From Smithella sp. D17 (GTDB lineage Bacteria > Desulfobacterota > Syntrophia > Syntrophales > Smithellaceae), in NCBI GenBank assembly GCA_000753945.1, contig JQOA01000009.1, forward strand, positions 14,704 through 27,429: a DNA stretch of 12,726 nucleotides, written 5' to 3'. Below the pieces are notes generated by a model. That model had not been told where the DNA came from. It saw nothing but the letters and a program-made list of their open reading frames with translations, and ran no database searches. Position numbers and translations under genes: made by a program. This document shows positions 1-6,369 of this stretch, piece by piece. Within the stretch, counting starts at the first letter, position 1, and every line of letters begins with the position of its first letter.

Positions 1-1164
1 AAAAAAACTATTCTACATTTAATTCCCTCGGGAATTTTACATGACCGTAAAATCTGCATTATCAGTAATGGTGTTGTTTTTGATCCTCTTGTTTTTCTTC
101 AGGAAATAGAAGAATTACAGCAGGGGAATCTCCTGCAGCCTCATACTAAACTTTTCGTCAGCGAAAAAGCTCATTTAATCATGCCCTACCACCGTAGCCT
201 TGACCAGGCACGCGAAGCCCAATCATCGGGTAAAAAAATCGGTACAACAGGCAGAGGCATTGGTCCGGCATATGAAGATAAGGTTGCCCGCACGGGCATA
301 CGTGTGGGCGATCTTTACGAAGAAGATTTATTCCGGGAAAAATTGAAGCAAAGCCTGAAAGAAAAAAATTTCCTGCTGACAAACTATTATAAAGATAAGC
401 CGCTTGACGAAGAAGAAATCGCCACTCAATATTTAACCTGTGCTCAGAAGATCAAGCCTTACGTGGCAGATACTTCTTTGATTTTAGACCACGAAATAAA
501 ACAGGGGAAAAAAATTCTTTTTGAAGGGGCACAAGGCTCTCAACTTGATGTTGATCACGGAACATACCCCTATGTGACTTCTTCTAATACAGTTTCCGGC
601 AATGCTTCCTGCGGCAACGGAATCGGACCTAACAAAATCAACACAGTAGTCGGAATTTGCAAAGCTTATACGACCAGAGTGGGAGAAGGTCCCTTCCCCA
701 CAGAGTTAAAAGATGAAGTTGGAAATCATATGCAGCAGGTTGGCCAGGAATTCGGTGCGACAACCGGTAGAAAACGTCGCTGCGGCTGGTTGGACATAGT
801 ACTGGTACGGCAGGCGGTCAGGGTCTCCGGCATAAACGCGCTCGCCATCACCAAACTTGATGTTTTATCCGGTTTGGACAAATTGAAAATCTGCGTGGGA
901 TATAAATCTGCCACAGGTACGTTCACTCACGCCGTACCTGCCAGTATGCGCGTTCTTTCAGATTGTCAGCCGGTTTATGAAGAATTCGACGGCTGGAAGG
1001 AAGATATTCTTTACGCACGGGAAATGAGCGAACTACCCGCCAATGCCAGAAAATATTTGAAGAGACTGGAAGAACTGGCGGAAGCTAAAATTACGCTCGT
1101 ATCCGTAGGAGCGGGAAGAGAAGAGACAATAGTTTTGGAAGATCCTTTTCTTAACAAACTATAG
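1..1164 (+). CDS. purA: Adenylosuccinate synthetase, 3' part (5' end outside window)
   Basis: PurA joins IMP and aspartate, using GTP, to give adenylosuccinate in the committed step of AMP synthesis in the cytoplasm. The frame is open from base 1 and enters with KKTILHLIPSGIL, which matches the family at about residue 49, so roughly 45-50 N-terminal residues are missing, including the GDEGKGK GTP-binding loop. The 387 residues present hold the family signatures in order: GTTGRGIGPAYEDK (IMP and catalytic loop), EGAQGSQLDVDHGTYPYVTS, then TRVGEGPFPTEL, GATTGRKRRCGWLD and TKLDVLSGLDKL. It ends at the usual C-terminus with DPFLNKL. An internal ATG at base 181 should not be taken as the start, because conserved family sequence continues upstream of it. 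I see no damage; the truncation is only the window edge. No terminator is visible between the stop and the tRNA promoter. Confidence 0.97.
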   Translation, partial: KKTILHLIPSGILHDRKICIISNGVVFDPLVFLQEIEELQQGNLLQPHTKLFVSEKAHLIMPYHRSLDQAREAQSSGKKIGTTGRGIGPAYEDKVARTGIRVGDLYEEDLFREKLKQSLKEKNFLLTNYYKDKPLDEEEIATQYLTCAQKIKPYVADTSLILDHEIKQGKKILFEGAQGSQLDVDHGTYPYVTSSNTVSGNASCGNGIGPNKINTVVGICKAYTTRVGEGPFPTELKDEVGNHMQQVGQEFGATTGRKRRCGWLDIVLVRQAVRVSGINALAITKLDVLSGLDKLKICVGYKSATGTFTHAVPASMRVLSDCQPVYEEFDGWKEDILYAREMSELPANARKYLKRLEELAEAKITLVSVGAGREETIVLEDPFLNKL

Positions 1165-1183
1165 TTATCTGCTGTAAAAATGC

Positions 1184-1212
1184 TTGACACATTCAGAACT
1201 AGTTGTTAATAG
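1184..1212 (+). promoter_or_regulatory. Probable sigma-70 promoter of tRNA-Lys
   Basis: A perfect -35 TTGACA (1184-1189) is followed after 17 bases by a weak -10 TAATAG (1207-1212). Transcription would start about 25 bases before the tRNA. The -35 is convincing and the -10 is poor. The tRNA could also be read through from purA, because no terminator separates them. Confidence 0.5.
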
Positions 1213-1243
1213 GTCTCGCCTTAAAGTTATAACTTAATCAAGC

Positions 1244-1318
1244 GGGCTGTTAGCTCAGCGGTAGAGCAGTGGACTTTTAATCCATTGGCCGGGGGTTCAA
1301 ATCCCCCACGGCCCACCA
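1244..1318 (+). tRNA. tRNA-Lys (anticodon UUU)
   Basis: A complete cloverleaf can be folded by eye. The acceptor stem GGGCTGT (1244-1250) pairs with ACGGCCC (1308-1314) with one G-U pair, followed by discriminator A and an encoded CCA (1316-1318). The D-arm reads TAGCTCAGCGGTAGAGCA. The anticodon stem GTGGA/TCCAT encloses the loop CTTTTAA, giving anticodon UUU for lysine. The T-arm is GGGGG-TTCAAAT-CCCCC. It is a single tRNA with its own terminator just downstream. No integrase or att-like duplication of the tRNA 3' end is visible in the window. Confidence 0.97.
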
Positions 1319-1321
1319 TTT

Positions 1322-1354
1322 AAAAAAGGGCTTCCGAGAGGAAGCCTTTTTTTT
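1322..1354 (+). terminator. Rho-independent terminator of tRNA-Lys
   Basis: The 7-bp stem GGCTTCC/GGAAGCC (1329-1335 with 1340-1346) has a GAGA tetraloop and is followed by eight T. A run of A on the left extends the stem. It begins three bases after the tRNA CCA end. Confidence 0.93.
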
Positions 1355-1378
1355 ACATCCATGAGCATCCACGTAATT

Positions 1379-1491
1379 CCGTTTTCAAATCAATTATGAT
1401 ACCGCGGCAGCAAGGAGGAGGCGCCGGAGACGTATTGGTAATACGTTGAGGACGACGCAGCCAACAAAGGTAGCGCTTGATTTGGAAATGG
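1379..1491. repeat. 113-bp inverted-repeat element with central hairpin
   Basis: The ends form imperfect terminal inverted repeats: CCGTTTTCAAATCAA (1379-1393) against TTGATTTGGAAATGG (1477-1491), identical at 13 of 15 positions after reverse complementing. Near the exact centre is a perfect 7-bp hairpin, ACGTATT-GGT-AATACGT (1430-1446), with GC-rich arms on both sides. No convincing coding frame crosses it; the frames are broken by stops. It could be a dispersed palindromic repeat or miniature element, or a structured RNA. I cannot count copies elsewhere in the genome, so the nature of the element is open; the symmetry itself is seen directly. Confidence 0.6.
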
Positions 1492-1548
1492 AATAAAATC
1501 AAAAAACTCATATTTCCATTATAATAGTTATTTGCGGCCAAGATTTCC

Positions 1549-1577
1549 TTGACACACGTAAATGCCGATTCTATACT
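1549..1577 (+). promoter_or_regulatory. Strong sigma-70 promoter of serA
   Basis: TTGACA (1549-1554), a 17-base spacer and TATACT (1572-1577) make a near-consensus promoter. Transcription would begin near 1584 and leave an untranslated leader of about 134 bases before the serA ATG. The leader holds a perfect 10-bp palindrome AGAGTACTCT (1671-1680) and a repeated GGACAAT (starting at 1619 and 1633). I recognise no known riboswitch in it. Confidence 0.75.
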
Positions 1578-1717
1578 TCATCCCACGAAACAGAAGTTCT
1601 TATTAAAAAATACCATAAGGACAATTTGTTTTGGACAATAGTGGCACAAAATCAGGTATTCTGTGTTATCAGAGTACTCTTTAATAAAAAAGTATGGAAA
1701 GAAATAGGAGGTTTTTT

Positions 1718-2878
1718 ATGTATCGGATTGATTTGTTAAATAAAATTTCAAAAAAGGGCTTGAGCCTTTTTACTGAAAAGTATGAATATCGTACGGATAT
1801 TCCCGATCCCGACGGCATTCTTGTAAGAAGCAAGGAAATGAAAGAGATGACCCTGCCGTCAAGTCTGAAAGCCATTGCCCGCGCCGGTGCCGGCGTCAAC
1901 AATATTCCCATCGACAAATGTTCGGAGAAAGGCATAGTGGTGTTTAATACACCGGGCGCAAACGCTAACGGCGTGAAAGAACTGGTGCTCCTGGGCATGC
2001 TGCTGGCATCCCGCAAAGTGGTTGATGGAATCGCCTGGGCCAAAGGTCTGGTAGGTGAAGGCGACAAGGTACCCGACCTGATCGAAAAAGGCAAATCCAA
2101 GTTCGGCGGCACCGAGATCCTGGGCAAGAAGCTCGGAGTGGTGGGTCTGGGAGCCATTGGCACCATGGTGGCCAATGCCGCCGAAGGTCTGGGCATGTCA
2201 GTCTGGGGATACGATCCGTACCTGTCCATCGAAGCGGCCTGGAGGCTGTCCCGCAATACCAAGAAAGCACCAAGCCTGGACAAGCTCCTGTCCGAGTGCG
2301 ATTTCATCTCGCTGCACGTCCCTCAGAACAAAGACACCAAGGGATTCATCAATACCGATAAATTCGCGGTCATGAAGAAGGGCGCGGTAATCCTGAATTT
2401 CGCCAGGGGGGGACTCGTAGATACCCCGTCCCTGAAGAAGGCTATCGCCGACGGTATCGTGGCTTGCTACGTAACGGACTTCCCCGATGAAGAGATCATC
2501 AAGACGGACAAGGTCATCGCCATCCCGCATCTGGGTGCTTCCACCGAAGAATCGGAAGAAAACTGCGCCATCATGGCTACCATGCAACTGATGGGCTTCC
2601 TGGAGAACGGAAATATCAAGAACTCAGTCAATTTCCCGGAATGCGCCCTGGACAGGTCGGGCAAGGTCAGACTCACCATCTCGAACAAGAACGAACCCGG
2701 CATGATCGAGAAGATCACCCGCTTGCTTGCGGATAACAAACTCAACATCGCCGACATGATCAACAAAAGCAAAGGTAACATCGCCTATAACATCATCGAC
2801 GTGGAAGGCGATATCAATACTGACTTGGTAAAGAAAATCCAGTCTATCGATGGGGTCGTGGCTGTCAGAGTGATTTAA
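1718..2878 (+). CDS. serA: D-3-phosphoglycerate dehydrogenase, short form with ACT domain
   Basis: The likely reaction is NAD-dependent oxidation of 3-phosphoglycerate to 3-phosphohydroxypyruvate, the first step of serine synthesis. The 386-residue protein has a 2-hydroxyacid dehydrogenase fold: Rossmann motif GLGAIG at 143-148, with Asp166 (GYDPY) at the NAD-ribose position. The catalytic triad is Arg230 (NFARGG), Glu259 and His271 (PHLGAST). A C-terminal ACT domain (about 317-386) suggests feedback by serine or another amino acid. The loop between Glu and His is short, as I recall for the compact SerA of clostridia and Bacteroides. I chose the ATG at 1718 because AGGAGG lies at 1706-1711 with ideal spacing; an in-frame ATG at 1694 lies upstream of that site. 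The gene has its own promoter and terminator, so it appears monocistronic; serC is not adjacent. Another D-2-hydroxyacid substrate is possible but less likely given the ACT domain. Confidence 0.9.
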   Translation: MYRIDLLNKISKKGLSLFTEKYEYRTDIPDPDGILVRSKEMKEMTLPSSLKAIARAGAGVNNIPIDKCSEKGIVVFNTPGANANGVKELVLLGMLLASRKVVDGIAWAKGLVGEGDKVPDLIEKGKSKFGGTEILGKKLGVVGLGAIGTMVANAAEGLGMSVWGYDPYLSIEAAWRLSRNTKKAPSLDKLLSECDFISLHVPQNKDTKGFINTDKFAVMKKGAVILNFARGGLVDTPSLKKAIADGIVACYVTDFPDEEIIKTDKVIAIPHLGASTEESEENCAIMATMQLMGFLENGNIKNSVNFPECALDRSGKVRLTISNKNEPGMIEKITRLLADNKLNIADMINKSKGNIAYNIIDVEGDINTDLVKKIQSIDGVVAVRVI

Positions 2879-2906
2879 GAATACCTCTGGCGCGTTCTTC
2901 ATAAAT

Positions 2907-2940
2907 AAAAAAAGGCGAATCCCCTGTGATTCGCCTTTTT
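2907..2940 (+). terminator. Rho-independent terminator after serA
   Basis: A perfect 8-bp stem GGCGAATC/GATTCGCC (2914-2921 with 2928-2935) has loop CCCTGT and is followed by TTTTT. The A-run on the left (2907-2913) could make it work in both directions. The stretch from here to the next promoter (2941-3087) shows nothing I can name. Confidence 0.92.
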
Positions 2941-3087
2941 CCTAATGGTTTAAATTTTAGTTAACCACTGCAACCGCTTCGCCTGGCGCTTGCTATGTAA
3001 TCATTTTTTGTTTCTTTATCTCCCCGATGATGTCATTCTTTCAACTTCGCTCAATTACTATAAAGTAAAGCAAACCCTTTTTCTTTT

Positions 3088-3117
3088 TTGACTCCGACCA
3101 CTGTAATAATGTATAAG
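3088..3117 (+). promoter_or_regulatory. Probable sigma-70 promoter of the thioesterase gene
   Basis: TTGACT (3088-3093), an 18-base spacer and TATAAG (3112-3117) each match consensus at five of six positions. The predicted start near 3124 gives an untranslated leader of about 50 bases. Confidence 0.6.
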
Positions 3118-3172
3118 AATCAAGGCATGCTGCCTTCCGCTAAATTCCGGTAACGCTTTGGGGGAGATCATC

Positions 3173-3592
3173 ATGGATGAAAAGGTAAGAAACGCGATAT
3201 TAAAACAAATTGAGAAGGAACCTTTCGGTAAAAAATTCGGTTTGAAATTGAAAGATGTGCGGAAAGGATATGCTAAAGTGGAAATGCTCTTCACTCAAGA
3301 TATGGAAAACATGTTCGGTATGGCGCACGGCGGTGCGATTTTTTCGCTGATTGACGCGGCTTTTGAAGTCGCCTCCAACTCGCACGGCACAATGGCGGTC
3401 GCTTTAAACATGAACATCAATTATCTGGCCTCACCTGAAAAAGGAGCATTGCTTACCGCCGAAGCCAGAGAAATAAACAAGACAAAGAAGACTGCCGCCT
3501 ATGAGATTCATGCAACAGACGAGTCAGGGAAACTTCTGGCTTCCTGTCAGGCGCTGGTGTACCGGTTGGAAAAGCCACTGCCTTTTTTGTAA
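3173..3592 (+). CDS. PaaI-family hotdog thioesterase
   Basis: This is a 139-residue single-domain hotdog protein, probably a cytoplasmic acyl-CoA thioesterase of the PaaI/YdiI type. The family motif HGGAIFSLIDAAF covers residues 52-64, with His52-Gly53-Gly54 and Asp61 in the positions used for catalysis. It aligns without gaps to the first 70 residues of E. coli PaaI as I remember that sequence. Asn15, reported to act in the E. coli enzyme, is Lys here, so substrate handling may differ. The ATG at 3173 is preferred over an upstream TTG because GGGGGAG (3160-3166) is a well-placed ribosome binding site. It is monocistronic and unlinked by strand to the peptide cluster that follows. A role in clearing aromatic or acyl-CoA intermediates would suit a syntrophic anaerobe, but the substrate cannot be read from sequence. 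Confidence 0.85.
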   Translation: MDEKVRNAILKQIEKEPFGKKFGLKLKDVRKGYAKVEMLFTQDMENMFGMAHGGAIFSLIDAAFEVASNSHGTMAVALNMNINYLASPEKGALLTAEAREINKTKKTAAYEIHATDESGKLLASCQALVYRLEKPLPFL

Positions 3593-3755
3593 GTTACGAC
3601 TAACTATGAAGTATTGCTGACTTCACATGTAGACCCTCAGCATTGAACCGTGATTTGGATTAACGATAACCGGAGGAAAGATGTCAGCAAAAAATCTTCT
3701 GTGCCTGGTATGATGAACAAAAATTATTTATGGACTTGGACTTCCTTTTGACTTT

Positions 3756-4190
3756 TCATCCTTCCAGCATCACCGTATACTCTCTTGCCAGCAGGACAGG
3801 GTCTTCCCGATATACATGTCCGTTCACATACAGCCAGGCATGACCCTTCAAAACATCTCCGTCTTTTCCCACGCCCACAGCCAGTTTGCTGTCCACGCCG
3901 TTCTTCCGGCACCAGTGATACAGCACCAAACCGCGACGAAGACAAGGACGCGGACTCCGCAACAACCGCATCATCCAAAAACCACAGGCACGCCACAGCT
4001 TGTCCAGTTTTACCATGGCTTTCGCCGGTGAAACCGGGGAAGATCCTCCGTCGCCCAGACCACGGATTTCCGCCAGAATTGTCGGCAATGGTCTCCGGTG
4101 CAGCATCATTTCATAATAAAGCAATCCGCAAAGTGCTCCGATAATTAACGGCACATCCTGCGGCAATTCATAGCCTTTATACTTCCACAA
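3756..4190 (-). CDS. Lasso-type leader peptidase B2 (transglutaminase-like cysteine protease)
   Basis: B2 proteins cleave the leader from lasso-peptide precursors after the B1 protein has bound it. This 144-residue protein has the family pattern: catalytic Cys83 in PCLRRGLVLYHW, His117 in GHAWLYVNGHVY, and an acid at Glu129/Asp130, 12-13 residues after the His, where the catalytic Asp is expected. The length is normal for B2. The start is a TTG at 4190, with AGGGGA upstream at good spacing and an in-frame stop shortly before; no ATG is available. It follows the glutaminyl cyclase gene after 42 bases, so the two are probably cotranscribed, B2 being last. Known: the family works with a PqqD-like B1 and usually with a cyclase C. 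Inferred: here it frees the N-terminal Gln of the 29-residue precursor. Between its stop and the thioesterase stop (3593-3755) only a weak 6-bp hairpin (3607-3625) is seen. Confidence 0.85.
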   Translation of the reverse strand: MWKYKGYELPQDVPLIIGALCGLLYYEMMLHRRPLPTILAEIRGLGDGGSSPVSPAKAMVKLDKLWRACGFWMMRLLRSPRPCLRRGLVLYHWCRKNGVDSKLAVGVGKDGDVLKGHAWLYVNGHVYREDPVLLAREYTVMLEG

Positions 4191-4232
4191 AGCAGTTCCC
4201 CTATTTATCGTTTTATAAATCTTCTTCCGTCA

Positions 4233-5003
4233 TCAGGAGATTTTTACCCTGAAGATATTTTTCCATTTTTTCCCGGTAAGATAAAAGAAGTCTCCGTCTT
4301 GGCAGTATGCTATTCCATTAAGTATTTTATCCGTACCTTCAGGGTTTTCGATGTTGAACAATTCCGAGCAATCAATAATTCTAAGCACATTGCCGGAATG
4401 GCGGTCTATTTCCAAAATAAAGTTGTTTCCTAAAATATTCGCGTAAATCTTTCCTTCCAGATATTCAAGGGCATTAAGTCTATCCGTATTCTTTGCGTCC
4501 AGCTTTACGCGAAGCTTTTTGATTATCTTAAAATTTTTATCCCTGATGAATAGAACGCCGGACCCGTCGCTCATGACAAAATGATTCTGATCGCACGTGA
4601 GTCCCCATCCCTCCCCGAAATAGCTATAGTATCCTTTTCCCTTAAGGTCCGGGCATGAGTATTTTAAAGCCCTTTTCTCTCTCCATGTGAGCAATATAAG
4701 TTCATCGTCAAAAATCGTAATTCCTTCGGCAAATATTTCCGGCATGTTAATCCTTTGTAATATCTCACCTTCCGGACTTATCTTGCGAAGACTTGACTCT
4801 CCATACAGGCCGGTGCTTTCATAAAGATATCCTGCCTTATATGTCAATCCCTGGGTAAATGCATCGGGATCATGAGGTATGGTACCAAGCACGACCGGCC
4901 TTACAATGGGTACTCTTACGCGTCCCTCAATAACGGGCCTTCTCCAGTCTCTTTTAAGACGCCCTAGCCTGCGCTTTATGCCATAGTATATTCTTTCAAT
5001 CAT
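4233..5003 (-). CDS. Plant-type glutaminyl cyclase without signal peptide
   Basis: Glutaminyl-peptide cyclotransferases turn an N-terminal Gln into pyroglutamate, releasing ammonia. The 256-residue protein shows the beta-propeller family motifs in order: HDPDAFTQGL (44-53), YESTG (61-65), AEG (92-94), LLTW (104-107), EGWGLT (131-136), MSDGSG (144-149), LNALE (176-180), YANI (187-190), LNGIAY (228-233) and TGKKW (243-247). From memory of the papaya enzyme, Glu69, Trp83, Trp110, Asn155 and Lys225 correspond to Glu93, Trp107, Trp133, Asn177 and Lys245 here, while Trp169 is Leu191. The usual NELE is NALE. The N-terminus is strongly basic with no hydrophobic stretch, so the protein should stay in the cytoplasm, whereas bacterial members that I know are exported. 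No clear ribosome binding site precedes the ATG. Its place beside B2 and B1 suggests that the substrate is the cluster peptide. Confidence 0.88.
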   Translation of the reverse strand: MIERIYYGIKRRLGRLKRDWRRPVIEGRVRVPIVRPVVLGTIPHDPDAFTQGLTYKAGYLYESTGLYGESSLRKISPEGEILQRINMPEIFAEGITIFDDELILLTWREKRALKYSCPDLKGKGYYSYFGEGWGLTCDQNHFVMSDGSGVLFIRDKNFKIIKKLRVKLDAKNTDRLNALEYLEGKIYANILGNNFILEIDRHSGNVLRIIDCSELFNIENPEGTDKILNGIAYCQDGDFFYLTGKKWKNIFRVKIS

Positions 5004-5063
5004 TTTTTATTACTAGCACAGTATCGGCACATTAATCAAATCATGACGGTATCTTGAATCCCT

Positions 5064-5073
5064 ATTGGCCAAT
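5064..5073. promoter_or_regulatory. Palindrome in the gap upstream of the cyclase gene
   Basis: The 223-base gap between the formyltransferase and cyclase genes contains a perfect 10-bp palindrome, ATTGGCCAAT, flanked by two copies of TCATGA (5041-5046 and 5081-5086). It could be a protein-binding site for a separate promoter of the cyclase-B2 pair. I found no convincing minus-strand -35/-10 pair here, so this is weak evidence. Otherwise the gap is AT-rich and empty. Confidence 0.25.
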
Positions 5074-5226
5074 TATCAATTCATGAGACAGTTGTTTTGG
5101 ATTAAAAATAATTGACGGGAGATTTTTCTTTGCTGTATTTTATCTTGAAATAAATCTTTCATTTTTTGCTGCAAGCTCGGATGACAACATCTATCATAAG
5201 GATTTCCTGGTTGTCTCCTGACCCGG

Positions 5227-6171
5227 TTAATCTTTGCCCGCTAATTTCAATAAAAAATGGTAGATATCTCGTAAAAAATCCTTGGATGACCAACGGGATG
5301 AAATAAAAATTTTCCCTTCCCCGTGAGTCAGATAGCATCCATTAAAACTCCAGCGGAATTTTCCTGGCGATCCGGGGGGGCTGCCTTTCCTAAATTCATT
5401 AACCTTCCAGGACAGGCCCGGGCAAAGCGATTTTAATATTCGATTAGTCTGCGCCGACGTTCCCCGCAAGAAATGCCATACCCGTTCGATAGGCCAGTCC
5501 CACTGAAGCAATTGTTCATTTTTTACGAGATGCCGCGCCCTGAACGAGCACTGAAGATTTTTTTGCGGAACCTTCTTGACCGTCCCTTTACCGATATCTT
5601 CAAGTGCTTCGACCATTAACTCTGTTCCCGCCTCAATAATTTTTCCTGCCAATTCATCATTGGGCATTCCTGTATATATCGGAATGCTTCTTTGTTTGAT
5701 AATATCGCCCGTATCCTCGCCCTGATCAATATAATGAATGGTCGCGCCCCCTTGCGGATCCATGAAGTAATATTGCCATAAAAACGGTCTGGGACCTCGA
5801 TAGTTAGGCAACAGGGCAGGATGAAAATTAATGGCCCCGTACGAGGGAATGGAATAGACCTCTTCTCGCAACAATTGTGACATTGAGGCTACACAAATAA
5901 TATCCGGTTCTTGTTTCCTGACAAAATTTGCCAAATCTTCTTGAGATTTGCCCCTTTGTAATAAATAATAAGGAACGGATATTTGCCTCGAAAAAGACAG
6001 CAATGATTGGCTCTTTTGATTCCATTCTAGAAATTTCTTTATTCCGGCGATTACAGGTTTGTAATTTTGTGGAACCGACTCCACGATACCAACAATAGTA
6101 TGATTTCGGGCTACTGCCAAAAGGGGACACATGGTATACTCACCGTTTTGACCTATGAACAATACTTTCAT
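5227..6171 (-). CDS. Formyltransferase (methionyl-tRNA formyltransferase-like)
   Basis: Members of this fold move a formyl group from 10-formyltetrahydrofolate to an amine. The 314-residue protein has the N-terminal formyltransferase domain with the catalytic triad Asn115 and His117 (INFHPALLP) and Asp153 (GEDTGDI). The folate-side loop LLPNYRG follows, and a C-terminal FMT_C-like domain covers about 205-310. It is not the housekeeping Fmt by context: no def or other translation gene is near, and it is the first gene of the minus-strand unit that continues with glutaminyl cyclase and B2. It starts at the ATG at 6171 with a modest AAAAGG site; its own promoter lies at 6247-6275. Inferred: it may formylate an amine on the cluster peptide, the Lys26 side chain being the obvious candidate once the N-terminus is closed. 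An amino-sugar substrate is the main alternative. Confidence 0.82.
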   Translation of the reverse strand: MKVLFIGQNGEYTMCPLLAVARNHTIVGIVESVPQNYKPVIAGIKKFLEWNQKSQSLLSFSRQISVPYYLLQRGKSQEDLANFVRKQEPDIICVASMSQLLREEVYSIPSYGAINFHPALLPNYRGPRPFLWQYYFMDPQGGATIHYIDQGEDTGDIIKQRSIPIYTGMPNDELAGKIIEAGTELMVEALEDIGKGTVKKVPQKNLQCSFRARHLVKNEQLLQWDWPIERVWHFLRGTSAQTNRILKSLCPGLSWKVNEFRKGSPPGSPGKFRWSFNGCYLTHGEGKIFISSRWSSKDFLRDIYHFLLKLAGKD

Positions 6172-6246
6172 TGCAAGGGCCTTTTGCTCATCTCTGTATT
6201 CATCATATCATCATTATCCGGGTTTAAATTGCTTTCACAGCGGAAG

Positions 6247-6275
6247 AATATGAGAAAGTTACTTTCCCGTGTCAA
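6247..6275 (-). promoter_or_regulatory. Promoter of the formyltransferase-cyclase-B2 unit
   Basis: On the minus strand, TTGACA (6270-6275) is followed after 17 bases by CATATT (6247-6252). The leader is about 70 bases. It points away from the precursor promoter; the two -35 boxes are separated by only 26 bases, so a single regulator could control both. Confidence 0.7.
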
Positions 6276-6279
6276 TACT

Positions 6280-6289
6280 ATCACATGAT
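6280..6289. promoter_or_regulatory. Candidate operator between divergent promoters
   Basis: ATCA-CA-TGAT is an inverted repeat lying between the -35 elements of the formyltransferase unit (minus) and the precursor (plus). Its right side belongs to a TGTGATAGT sequence on the minus strand that reappears, slightly expanded, upstream of the -35 at 10284-10289. Function as an operator is inference only. Confidence 0.3.
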
Positions 6290-6301
6290 GCAAGAAATAA
6301 A

Positions 6302-6330
6302 TTGACTTAATTGTATTTTTACTATAGCAT
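6302..6330 (+). promoter_or_regulatory. Promoter of the precursor peptide gene
   Basis: TTGACT (6302-6307), a 17-base spacer and TAGCAT (6325-6330) fit a sigma-70 promoter, with the -10 matching four of six. The predicted start near 6337 leaves about 33 untranslated bases before the GTG, enough for the ribosome binding site. Confidence 0.5.
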
Positions 6331-6369
6331 TGTCACTGTTAATTCTTAATAAGAGCAGGAGGTGTATCT

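Noticed and set aside
181..1164. purA start at the ATG at 181
   Set aside because: Conserved PurA sequence continues upstream in the same open frame to base 1, so this ATG is internal.
1681..2307. Minus-strand open frame of 208 codons over serA
   Set aside because: It has a low-complexity Pro/Ser/Arg-rich sequence and lies wholly opposite a well-supported enzyme gene.
5076..5162. 28-codon minus-strand frame between the formyltransferase and cyclase genes, considered as a second precursor
   Set aside because: It has no ribosome binding site and no YxxP leader pattern, and its composition matches the AT-rich spacer.
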